The notes under the pieces are model-generated. The model had not been told where the DNA came from. It searched no databases and was given only the letters and a program-made list of their open reading frames with translations. DNA of 64,000 bases, taken from assembly GCA_015179025.1 (NCBI GenBank), contig WHUX01000106.1, forward strand, positions 1-64,000. Reading direction: 5' to 3'. Origin of the DNA: Terfezia claveryi (lineage: Eukaryota > Ascomycota > Pezizomycetes > Pezizales > Pezizaceae). Made by a program: the position numbers and the translations under genes. This document shows positions 54,070 to 64,000 of the stretch, in pieces; position 1 is the first letter of the stretch; the number at the start of each line of letters is the position of its first letter.

Positions 54070-55417
54070 ACTCACCAGCCTAGGAAACCAAAACGGGGGC
54101 ATGAACCCAATCGCCCTCAGATCCCTCTACACAAGCTGCATAAGAACCATCTTCACTTGGGGAGCGGAGCTGCAGAAGCCACAAGAGTTTCAACTCTTGC
54201 AGCCAATGCAACGCCTAGAATATCAGGCTCTACGGAAGATCACTGGAGGTTTCCATGGCTCGAGCCACCAAAGCCTAGGATGGATCGCTAATATCGAACC
54301 ACTACAAGAGAAGATAGAGGATATGAAGCGATGCTGGGCGGCAAGAGCAGTCAGGACAGGCGATCAACAAGTCAAGAAATTTATCGAAAAGGACACATCA
54401 TGGCGCCAGAGCAACGACTTACACCACAAGAGAACCCCAATTTCGGAGGCGTTCTACCTAAATGGCGGAGACCCTCATGAGCTCTCATGGGGTGATAGAG
54501 AGGACACTACACCTTTCCCTATTATCCACCGAACAATCATAGATCCGAAGTCTGAATCCTCTAAACAGCTAGGCAGTTGGGCAGCAGGAATAGGGTCAAT
54601 ACTAGAGGAAGGATGGAGGACGTGTTACACGGACGGCACCGGAAGGAAAGGGATAGTAGCGAGTGGAGTTCACAGCGAAGACCGCAGAGGAGGCACAATG
54701 GAGGATTATGGCGGCTATCTGGGGGACCAAGCAACAGTAGCAGATGGCGAACTCTTTGCGATGCAAATAGCCCTACAACGGGAAAATGCGGACATGCTAG
54801 CAATTTTATCCGACTCCCAGGCGGCAATACAGGCAGTCCACAATATGAGTTCGGGGTCCCCACCCAGATCTGGCATCGAAAAAGGTATCAAATCCCTCAT
54901 CACGTCTAACCAGCACAGGGACCTCCAGATATCATGGGTCAGAGGCCACCTAGGCATCCCAGGCAACGAGAAGGCAGACCGATCAGCAAGCCTACAGTCA
55001 CACCTAGGCGAATTCGCAGGGAAAAAACGCACGATAACGGAAGGAGGATTACGTGCAACCTCCAAAGCCAGGCGAAAAGAATCAAGGACCAGAACAGGCT
55101 TTGGGCTGAGGAGAGTGGAGTGGAATCGGCAGGCTCTGTCAGCTTACACGTGGCTACGTACCAATAGAGGTCCACAACGGAGCTGGTTACACCACATCGG
55201 TAAATCGGAATCAGCAGAGTGCCCATGCGGCCACCCCACCGAAACTGGAGAGCACATAGTCTTCAATTGCCCTCGCTTCAACCGAATTCGCGGGGGCCTG
55301 CTAGGGGACAGGGGGAGCTGGGAAGAGCTGGACGAGCCGGTTTGGAGAGAGGAGGGCGAGGAGAGATACGAAGCCACCGAGGCCTTTTTTGGGCTACTTT
55401 ATGGAGAGCTAGTTTAG
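54070..55417 (+). CDS. LINE ORF2 C-terminal part: RNase H and knuckle
   Basis: About 448 residues, in frame with the upstream host ORF (658 codons in total from 53441). It starts within the RT thumb/connection region (IRTIFTWGAELQKPQEFQLL, ALRKITGG, CWAARAVRTGD). A type-I RNase H follows with D398 (YTDGTG), E437 (ADGEL), D458 (SDSQAA), H503 and D513 (GNEKAD) in joint-ORF numbering, so all catalytic acids are present. The end is a zinc-knuckle-like CPCGHPTETGEHIVFNC and a C-terminal AFFGLLYGELV. RNase H after RT suggests the Tad/I-type LINEs of ascomycetes. Without the RT core it cannot mobilise itself. Confidence 0.85.
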
Positions 55418-55846
55418 AAAAGAGGCGGCGCCGGATATCACGAGTTCCATTTGTTTTAAAGTCCATAAGATGTCACGAGTTCCATTTGCCTTAATTTTCT
55501 TTTCTCGTTTAGTCCTAGTTCTTCGGTTTTACTTCTACCTGCGAGGGGTTTTGTTAGGGTCGAGGGGTTTTTCATATTAACAGGCCGCAAGGCACTCTTC
55601 TGTTCTTCGGGGCTCCAGTCAGGGCCCTCGGGCTCATCCGGCACTGCCGGTTAATGACAGCCATGGGAGCACCCCATTCATGAGTCTCCTTTTGATTTGT
55701 GGTTCGTGTACTTAGTTTTGCGTGTTGCGTGGGTCTGGCAGATTAACTTGCCTCTCCCTTGAATCCACCGGGCTTCCGTGTGGCTCCTCATAGCTCCTCG
55801 TTGGGGCTGCATAGGAGTACTCAGTATTTAAAAAAAAAAAAAAAAA
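54070..55846 (+). mobile_element. 5'-truncated LINE with poly(A) tail
   Basis: TTGTATCTACTATT at 54056-54069 is repeated exactly at 55847-55860, giving a 14-bp target duplication. The 1777-bp insert ends with GGGGCTGCATAGGAGTA, CTCAGTATTT and about 17 A. It carries the 3' part of a LINE ORF2 (RT connection, RNase H, knuckle tail) and a 3' untranslated region of about 410 bp. Truncation at the 5' end and the duplication are hallmarks of target-primed reverse transcription. Confidence 0.93.
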
Positions 55847-55860
55847 TTGTATCTACTATT

Positions 55861-57406
55861 TATCAAATTTTACTTATTTGGGTAATTATGTGCTCCCGTG
55901 TTCTCCCGCGGGGCCCGGGCCCCCCGCGAGACAACAAACTGTTCTCGCGGCAGGACCGGGCCAGCCGCGAGCCAGGCCTCTCGCGAGAGGCCCGGTCCTC
56001 TCGCGAATATTGCGTTCTCGCGGCTGGCCCGGAACAGTATGACGATATATGCTAGTTTTGAAGAAGGGTTCCCCTACAAAACTAAGTAGGATTGAAGATT
56101 TATACAATGACAATACTTACTACATGTTTGGCACAATACTTTGTGATTTAACTAATTGGTGTTATGTATGTGTCGTGATCCAACGACGTTTGTAGGCTAT
56201 GTTTAGGTCTATCTACTGTACTCAAAGGATCAAAACACAAACTACAACCAGTCAAGTGTTTTCAGTCGAGGTGGGATCTAAATGGTCTGACAGAATGCCA
56301 TCCTATTGTCATGGCATCCCTATTTACTATGAGGATGAATGATGTTTGATGCACATATCTATGGACCCTAATTATGGCTAGCTTGCTTGAGCCACTAGGT
56401 CTCTGGATTTTATGGAGAGCATAGCACTCATCTTTGGAGGTTAGTTCCTCCAGCAAGTTGCGCCTTATGTATCGAACACAATGCTGAGATGATCGTTTCT
56501 GTTACTGGGCTTCATGCCCGGCCTTAGGTAGATCTTTCACCTTGTTCATTTTATACCTCGCCTGGATTGATATTACCTACATTCTTACGAACCGCCTGAG
56601 GGCGGGTGGTTACCATCTGCCCAATACGCAATGCAGCACAGCTCAGGATGCCAATTAGGCTCGGGCTGATAGAACAGTTGACTACGAATTGATGTTTGTC
56701 GGTCAGATTGAGGTCTATTGATCGCCAATCAAGTAGACCTGACCAAGCTCTTGATTTATGTGAGTGTGAGAGGAAGGCTAAATCGAATGGGAAGGCCTGA
56801 AGCTGTGAAATATAAAAGGCCTGTGGATTCCCACCGCCAAACGGATCCCATCACTCCCAGCATCGATTAGTACTGTAGCTTGAGCTCCATCACTGAGACG
56901 GACACTTTGGTAAATAATTGCGTCCCAGCGTCGCCCAATACTCCTCAATACTCTTCTCTCCAAAATCCCCCCTCATCAGAGGCTCACACCAAAAGTCTTT
57001 TCCCCTTTCCGGTTTGGGAATCTTGCATATGCAATGCCTATGCACCGCAGGCATAATTCAGCTCCAAAACGGATTTCAACGACAATGTATTTTATACCAA
57101 TCATATAGTGATTCATTTTGCCTTTGATGTTGCTCCCTCCTACCCTGAAGAGCTTCTCACTATTCATCTCTTCACTGTGCACTCGACCTTTATCTAGTCT
57201 TCACATCTTCTTCCTTCATTGGACCTTTGGCTCTCGCTGCATAACTAAGTATTTCTATATGTATCCCTAATTTGTAGAAATCGATCCCTACTCAACATTC
57301 TCCACTTCGCCTGGCTTTTGAGTTATTGATTAATGATAGTTGCTTGTATTAGTATGCTTGCGAGAGGACAGAAACCTTAAATTCAAACAACCTACTACCC
57401 TGTACT
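55861..57406. other. Host-element continuation and intergenic
   Basis: 55861-55895 continues the integrase-derived element past the LINE. 55905-56035 is a GC-rich palindromic repeat (CCGCGAG/CTCGCGG words). The rest has no supported gene; a minus-strand open frame at 56778-56963 is short and featureless. Confidence 0.45.
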
Positions 57407-57724
57407 CTACTCCCTATCTTCATCATTCAACCCAAAGAAAGCTTGAAGATCTGTATCCACCAGTTCCCGAACCATTGTAATAACCGCCTCAGGCGTCATT
57501 CCCAATTTACTTTCAAAATCCTCCATGTCTTTAATGCCTTCCTGCTCCCATTTCGCCACAATGGCATTAACAAGACGATTCTCCACACCACCAGACAATT
57601 TATATAAATGATTCCCGAAGTGCCAGAAATATATAGGAACATATATACCATCCTGGGTGATTATTTTATTGTCGTTTGAGAATTCCCGGAGCTGTTCGCT
57701 CAATTCGATGCTAATTGCTGACAT
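57407..57724 (-). CDS. Hypothetical protein, 105 residues
   Basis: MSAISIELSEQLREFSNDNK at the start, then ITQDGIYVPIYFWHFGNHLY and an acidic C-terminus (FFGLNDEDRE). Compact, acidic, probably soluble, with no hydrophobic segment long enough for a membrane helix. The start motif SIELSEQL resembles the SLESSEQI units of the tandem array at 39.6-40.0 kb, possibly by chance. No family recognised, and it could be a decayed transposon gene. Composition is ordinary compared with the AT-rich block to its right. Confidence 0.35.
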   Translation of the reverse strand: MSAISIELSEQLREFSNDNKIITQDGIYVPIYFWHFGNHLYKLSGGVENRLVNAIVAKWEQEGIKDMEDFESKLGMTPEAVITMVRELVDTDLQAFFGLNDEDRE

Positions 57725-57821
57725 TCTTGGTTATTCTAGAGCTGCCCGAGTCTATTGGAAGTATTGCTGTTGGTAGTTGCGCCGTTTAACTCAGTTATAT
57801 ACCTTTCAAAGGGCCGTGTCC

Positions 57822-58027
57822 GTGGCCAGGTTGGCTTACCTTTCCTCACCTTTCATTTGTTCGCCAGCTTCATTAGAGTCTAGTTTCACGTTGAATTCAT
57901 TACTCTTTCTTTCATCAGTTCAATTTCCGTTTCAAGCCGGGGCCCAGTCAGGCCCCCCTGATGGGGCCGCATAGGAGTAACTAGTATTTTTAAAAAAAAA
58001 ATTAAAAAAAAAGTGGCCAAGTTGGCT
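57822..58027 (+). mobile_element. 176-bp poly(A)-tailed retro-insertion
   Basis: GTGGCCAGGTTGGCT (57822-57836) and GTGGCCAAGTTGGCT (58013-58027) form a 15-bp target duplication with one transition. The insert 57837-58012 ends GGGGCCGCATAGGAGTAAC, TAGTATTTTT and an A-rich tail. Only the last 27 bp or so match the LINE at 54070-55846, so this may be a SINE that borrows the LINE tail. Confidence 0.85.
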
Positions 58028-60400
58028 CTGAGTATCTATGACCATCCCCAAAACTCAACCTCTAGATATAACCATTAACTACTCTGTACAGTACCTTCCT
58101 TGTAGGCACCCTATTTTGTTCTTTGGGTGCAGAACGTCTTTATTGTCCCTATGTTGCTGTACATAGTGTCTGCTAAAGTATACCAAGGCTATTTCATTGA
58201 TACCAAGCTATATGGAGTAAGCTATCATGACTTGGGTTATGCATCACCAATGCAGTAGCCTTGGCATACTATATTATGGACATAATAAGCTATTTAGGTA
58301 AGTATATACAAGACCTATATTTAGTGTATAGTACAGGTAATAGTAAAGGTAAAACTTATTACTACATAGCTGTGTAACCTATTTTGAGCTAAATTATACA
58401 ACCTACATGCACTATATAGGCATTGCATATGCAAGATTCCTAATTAGTATAAGCTCTATACTCTCAATACAATAAAGGTCTAGCCAATCCTCATTATCAG
58501 CCTTCTCGAAGTATTGGCTGTTCTCATAGCTCCCAGCCCTAAGCTCTCTCTTAGTGAACTGGCCATTAAGGTCTAGGCTATTCTCAAAGGAACGAAGAGG
58601 TTCTGGCTTACTAGGTACTGACAACTAAGCTTCTGACTCTGTTCTATCTCACCTCAAGGTTTTTATAAATTCTAGAGATGTGGAGAAGATATTTAAGCAT
58701 CAATCATGCCAGCCAAACTATTGGTATTATACTACTACTGTAGTAGAGATAGTACTATAGGTCTTGTATTCCAAGAGGTCAATAAGTACATCTGGAAAGT
58801 AGATTGGAGAGTTCAATACCTTAGTTTTAATATGTATAGCTATATCTATATATTTCTTTCTATAAAAGACTAGACTATTATAGAATTAAAACTTATAGTC
58901 TATAAAAACCTTTATCAATATACTTTTTAACACAATATACTATTCAATGCAATATACTGTTTAATATAATATACTATTCAATATAACATACTATTCAATA
59001 CAACATACTGTTTAATACTACTTCTACTATAATATCAGTTTCAGAAAATAATAGCATTATTGAAAAGTAATTCTCTAAAATCTAATTCAAGTATATAGTA
59101 ACTAATAAGGACTTATACCTAGGTATGTACATATCACAAAATTAAAGTATATCTCTGATATATATATTTATATATATATTATAAAAAAAATCAGGTCCAA
59201 AATAGAGGGCTCTAACAAGTGACTTACAAGTTATTAAATTATAATGAAAACTATTAAATGAATATAAGCTACATAATAATGCACTATATTTCAAAATAAT
59301 AATAGGAAACAAGTAGTTTTTGAGCATAAGTATTTGATATTATCATACATGTTTATAATACCTTACTGCATGCTAGAAAAAAAATAAGACCTATAGTACT
59401 ATTAATGAGAGGTATCACGAAATTACTTGTAGTGAAGGTTAGGATTAAATCTACTTATGTTATATTAAATTTAATATTTTTTATAGGTCACTACACTTTT
59501 ACAATACTGTCAGCTTTGTATACACAATAAACTAAGTCAAAGCTATAGTCCATTATAACCAATAGCTGTAAATGAGTTCAAAATTGTCTAGTTAATATGC
59601 ACAGATAAGGAATACTAATGGATTTTATATATCCGAGATCATTTTAGCTATCATTCATATACCAATTCAGCCAGAGTGTAGTGTGGAGATTCGATTAAAC
59701 AAGTGGAGGTTTGAGTACTTATTATATATAAGATAATAGACTTCATTTCCACTCAATTTGTATTCATATATTGCCTAGAGTATATATATATGCTATTCCC
59801 TGCAATTTCCTATCTATTCCAGAATAGACTGGGTTCTGTAACAGACTAGAACATATATCTGTTATATTTGGCAGTATTAGGTTGTTCACTCATTTAGGTT
59901 GTTCCACGTTATGTTTTATGCTTATGTACTTTCATATGCTTATGGTTATTTGCGGCAGGCACCTGTAGGTACATATGTACTATATTGAATAAGCTGGAAG
60001 TGTTTTGTTTCTTTGGGGTACTTAAGTTTTGTATTTTCTTTGTAGGAGTTATAGTTATCCATGTGTAGTTGGTTGCATACCAGTGGGCTCATATGGTGCA
60101 TATTGAGGAATTATTCTGGTACTGTTACGCCGAAGAACAACCTCGCAGTAGGGTCTTGGCATAAGACTAGTTACGCTGATCTTTGAAGTCCTGTTTGGGG
60201 GCCCCAGAGAGCTCGAATGGCTGTAGTCGGGTCGAAATGACTGGGATAAGCAAGGGCAGAGACAGCAACTCGCCAGCAAGTAAAGGGGCGTGTAAGTCCC
60301 CGTGTTAATTTAAGCACGATTGTTCAACGTTTGGGCAGGGGCATACATGCAAGGAGTTGGAATTATCTATTACTCTACACTAGTAAAATTATCGGACAAA
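58028..60400. other. AT-rich block, RIP-like
   Basis: Strongly A/T-biased with TA-rich words and short tandem variants (ATATACTATTCAATA types at 58920-59010). A degenerate copy of the GTTCTGG-family repeat lies at about 59770-59880 (TTCCAGAATAGACTGGGTTC, AACAGACTAGAACATATAT). A short open frame at 58412-58624 (minus) may be a remnant. No gene is supported. Confidence 0.5.
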
Positions 60401-60406
60401 ACATTT

Positions 60407-60506
60407 GGACTCACGATGACCCTGAATATGACCTAGGCAAGAAAAGAGTCCAATACCAGAGCTCAAATGGGGAGGCACCGCCAACCAATTAAGCTACGAC
60501 GGACCT
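60407..60506 (-). repeat. Possible tRNA-related SINE or tRNA remnant
   Basis: On the minus strand AGGTCCGTCGTAGCTTAATT continues GG, so TAGCTTAATTGG fits the polymerase III A-box consensus. GGGTCATCGTGAGTCC about 75 nt downstream loosely fits a B box. No complete cloverleaf can be drawn, since the 3' acceptor strand is missing. Confidence 0.25.
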
Positions 60507-61406
60507 CAATGAAACGAAAGCATAGACTTACTGGACCAACCCAGTGCTACTGTACAAAGAGTTCCCAGGTCATCGTAGAGCAACACTCTCTATGATTAAT
60601 ACGCGCCGTTGAGGTTATCTCAAAGTAATCTTGCAGTGCGAGAGATTGCAATTGAAGAACATGGTAATGATATACCGTACTTACTAATCCTCTCATGAGT
60701 ACTTTAAAATCAACCGATCCATTTTGTTTTATAGCACATACCTTAGATCGTTGTAGGTAACTATGTTCATTTTACATGTACTTATGTCCTGAGTACGAAT
60801 TATCTGTAGTGGGTGATATATATAGCAAATCTCGCGGGAGCTGCGCAACGAAAGCAGCTTTCCGTTTTCCGGAAGTGCCCTAGGGGATCTTCAAAACTCT
60901 TCCTATTATCAATGATACTTGTAGCCATTTATCTCATGCAGTGTTTCAATTGCCTTGCGGTGCATTTCCGGATTATCGCAATTGACTTCACTTTGAATGT
61001 GTGTTCCCGTGTACTCATTCTCATGCTGATTCTGTTGGCCCCACACCCTCATAGAAGTGGTGTTTATGTTATGTGTTGTACACCTACGCTTTTGAAACCA
61101 ACCATAAATTCCCTTGTAACATGTAGAACATTAAAACAATACTAAATTCTGGTACCAAACACATGATGGCCTCGGAAGAATCCTTTTGAAAAACCCGAGG
61201 AATGTTCCAAAGAGTGAATATTTAAGAAACCTGAGTGAGGCCATTAATTAGATAGATCTCTTCTATGAGATCTTGTCTTCCAGTTATGCAGTAGTGTATA
61301 CAGATATTCCGGGTAGGTGTGGAAACGATATTGCGTCCATAGTAAATTATTAAGACTGAAACTTCAGTAAGAAGTCATGCTAAAAAGGGCGGCGTGTTGG
61401 AGAAAT
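60507..61406. other. Intergenic, 3' flank of the ZIP gene
   Basis: No supported gene. An open plus-strand frame at 60813-61145 encodes no recognisable domain. Confidence 0.4.
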
Positions 61407-63025
61407 TTAAGCCCACTTCCCCAACAATCCCATCAGTACCATACCGCCAATCAAGCCGACTAGTCCGATAGCGGTCTTCAATGGTCCCGCAACCCTCATA
61501 TCCCCGTTCAACCAGTCCGCAGCCCACATCTCTACTGCACCCACCCAGACCAAGATACCAGCACTTAAAGCATTCAAGATACCTATGGCCAGCAATGTGT
61601 GTTTATCGTTGCCGTTAAACTTGTTCAAAACACCAACTCCTATAGCCATACCAATGGGCGTAATGAGTGCGAATGCCAATGCGAGGAGCAACCTAACCGT
61701 AAGCGAAGCGCAGGCAGTGGGGAGCATAGCGATACGGGTTCCGAGAGCGAGACCCTCAAACATTTGGTGGAAGACCACCACGACGAGCAGAGTAGTGAAG
61801 ACTAAGTCGTCTGAGACGATGAGGGTGATACCAATGACTGCGGGGAGATATATTAGATTATAATCCTCAATGAAAATATACAAAAAAGTGAAACCTACGA
61901 ATAGAGTGGAAGATAATTCCAGCTTCCATAACCATCACGGATAGTTTATCATTCACAAGAGGCCCATTGCTGTGCGCACCATGAGGGTGAGTGTGCACAT
62001 GGTTGTGAACATGGGGCTCACTTCTATTGCTTCCTGTGTCCTCCTTGCTGACAGCAGCCTCAGAAGCCTCGAGCCCCACAGTTGCGAGGGTCTGCTTGTT
62101 TTTTGCACGAATTTGTAGGATTCGGTCACCAACATACTCAACCAAGAAGGCTAAGAAGATTCCAGCCATGGATATGGCAGTAGCAGTGGCTTCGTATTCG
62201 AGTTCACCAATGCAGGGGTTCGCGAAGATGATTTGAGCGTGGGTTAGTAGCTGCGACAGCACGTTAATAAGAGAGATTCCAGAATCATGATGAAAAAGGA
62301 GTAACCTACATGAATGAAGGCGGTTGCGATGATGACACCAGTGCCAAATTGTTTGATTGTAGTAAAGACCAAGCCATCATACTTAAGGCTTTTTACTTTT
62401 GATAGCAGAATTGGTCCAAAGACAGCTAAAGTCACACTAATTCAGTACATTTCATTCTCATTCTACAATGAGTAGGCGGTGTATTACCAATAGAGCTCGT
62501 AACAAGCACGATAAAGATTGTCCCAATCCTTAGGTTCTTATTATAATTATTCTTACTTACTCCACATCGGGTATCCTCCGAAGTAGTAGTATGATGATCA
62601 TGATCATCTGTACCATTGGCTAGGTCTTCTGCTGACACAGGGACTTCCTCACCATGCGTATTTGTGCAATATGTCTGCCCAAAATGGGAATGACAGTCTG
62701 TATAGCCGGTTTCAACAGTACGGTCTGACAAAGTGGCGGGTAGGGGGTATATTGCTTCTTTCCCATCAGGACCAATACACCGCCTAGAAAAAAAGGGTTA
62801 AGATGTTCAGTGCCTCTACCCTAATATATAAAAAGACATGCAATGGAGTCTTGAGAAAATGAATGAAAGTTCATAGTAACCACCAACGTACCTCTCCATT
62901 TCATGTGTATAACAGTCTGTTTGTGCCTCAGCTGAGGTAACAAAAAGCAGACATGTCGCCAGCACCAACCCTATGGTGACCATTCGTAGACATCTTCCCC
63001 CTCCCTCAAACGTGTTGTAGGCCAT
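61407..63025 (-). CDS. ZIP-family zinc/iron transporter
   Basis: Five exons on the minus strand: 63025-62892, 62783-62488, 62425-62310, 62250-61899 and 61837-61407, 442 residues. All introns are GT-AG (59-108 nt) and phases join correctly. A signal peptide (MVTIGLVLATCLLFVTSAEA) and a Cys/His-rich extracellular part (DDHDHHTTT) precede eight expected membrane segments. The signature LRIGTIFIVLVTSSI, then TGVIIATAFIHLLTHAQ and EAGIIFHSIL, FHQMFEGLALGTRI (H323, E327) carries the metal-binding His/Glu of TM4-TM5. The cytosolic loop has a His cluster (HVHNHVHTHPHGAH, about 262-275). It imports Zn2+ (possibly Fe2+) at the plasma membrane, like yeast ZRT1/2. No clear zinc-response element was seen upstream. 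Confidence 0.93.
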
Positions 63026-64000
63026 GTATGAATATATCCTTCTCGAGAAAGTGTGACGTAAGAATAAGCAGGGCCTGCCAAGTCAAATAAACATTAGAGA
63101 TCTCCTCCAGCCATGTAGACAGATTCTAGACATACGGTATATTAGAGATGATTCTTGCATGAATTTCCTTTCACCACTTGATTGTACAAAATCGGCTCGG
63201 GGGGCGAATTATAAGGGACAATTTAAAACTGGTGTTCGAGGGACAGGCGTAAGGTTTTGTCCTTGAAACTGCGTGCCAGTAGCTTCACAATTCCCCAATT
63301 TCAGATAGGTTGCTGTGGGGGACATGTACATGTCTCGACATCAGGGCGGGATCATGAGTGGCACGATGTGGGTACCCACCAAGGTGCCCGGCATCTGTGG
63401 GGGGGGCGCTAAGCTTGCGCACCTTAGGGCAGCTCGCTTGTTCCCTGAGTATTTCGACTCGTAAAGATCAAGAAACTGCTAGCAGCTATTTCGGCTTGGG
63501 CTCCGCTCTTTATAGGTTAATGTGTAAACTGTGACTCCAGTAAATTAGCAAGAACCCGCGAAAGGCCTTTTCCGGACATTCGTTGAATGATAATTCGCAG
63601 CCTGATAGAGCCATTTCCAGGGTGTCACAAGGCAACTGTTTGGAGGGATGTTTGTGGGACATGTTCTGACCATTGACCATTGACCGACCATTGACCATCC
63701 TCCATTGATGAAGTTAGCCTATAGCTATTTAATGATATAATAAGCAGAAATACACTCTACAACCCTTGTGACCGATCCGCCCCCGCTGCCCAAATCCCTG
63801 GCATTCTAGGATAATTAAAATCGTCATTTAAGCCCTCCCCTCCCATTCCTTTTCGGAATTCTCGGGGCTAAAAAGATTGATACAAGAATAAATAAACAAG
63901 TGCTTTCAAGGGGCGAGTTGAATTTAGAAATAAAGGCGGTTTAATATACAAGTGCCTCACTCTAGTCTGGTTGGCACAAACCTCGCGTGTGGACAAAACA
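63026..64000. other. 5' flank of the ZIP gene
   Basis: No gene is seen. Contains a GACCATTGACC-type triple repeat (63667-63698) and, near the edge, TAGTCTGGTTGGCAC (63963-63977), the micro-insertion core, without a visible flanking duplication. Confidence 0.45.

Noticed and set aside
60407..60506. tRNA gene
   Set aside because: A-box-like sequence is present but no closing acceptor stem or proper T arm; kept only as a weak SINE-like feature.
60813..61145. 110-codon hydrophobic open frame
   Set aside because: No motif, no codon bias, and it lies in the 3' flank of the ZIP gene.
1..64000. CRISPR array or prokaryotic-type system
   Set aside because: Introns, LTR elements and eukaryotic genes exclude a prokaryote, and the tandem arrays have no unique spacers.

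Overview
The window looks like a TE-rich chromosome segment of a filamentous ascomycete. The evidence is short GT-AG introns (about 59-206 nt), a fungal-type gene set (6-phosphogluconolactonase, microbial-type PARG, alpha/beta hydrolase, XAP5/FAM50, ZIP zinc transporter), chromodomain Ty3/gypsy elements, Tad-like LINE tails, and C-to-T decay of repeats resembling RIP. The very high load of nested transposons would fit a Pezizomycete (truffle-like) genome, but that placement is inference.

Layout. 1-11.4 kb is a repeat nest: a foldback element, a 12-bp tandem array, three generations of one gypsy family (an old RIP-like copy C, a truncated copy B inserted in C, and a decayed full-length copy A inserted in the LTR of B), an AT-rich block and a TA-flanked MITE. 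11.4-26.1 kb is the main gene island: a Harbinger-like fragment, a small membrane protein, 6-phosphogluconolactonase, a PARG-like enzyme, an esterase/lipase-fold hydrolase, XAP5, and a small unknown gene with a frameshift. 26.7-39.4 kb is one Ty1/copia element (110-bp LTRs, TSD AGTGA). It has been invaded by an apparently intact chromodomain gypsy element (27816-34196, TSD CCATA) and by a 629-bp solo LTR (35675-36303, TSD GTAAG). 39.4-60 kb is gene-poor: tandem repeats, an inverted-repeat element, LINE 3' ends, a pogo/Fot1-type element, a second solo LTR (51568-51833, TSD AAGTC), a LINE inserted in frame into an integrase-derived ORF, and an AT-rich block. A five-exon ZIP transporter lies at 61.4-63.0 kb.

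No operon-like relations are expected and none are seen; the genes are independent housekeeping or stress genes. The most informative structures are mobile-element junctions read directly from target-site duplications. They include a set of very small insertions: 14-20 bp copies carrying TAGTCTGGTTGGCA flanked by 8-9 bp duplications, and 42-176 bp poly(A)-tailed copies flanked by 14-15 bp duplications. Both look like extreme 5'-truncated LINE products. The gypsy family also carries a conserved candidate -1 frameshift signal (GGGAAAA followed by a stem-loop) at its gag-pol junction.

All boundaries were read by eye. Domain names rest on motif recognition, not on a database search.
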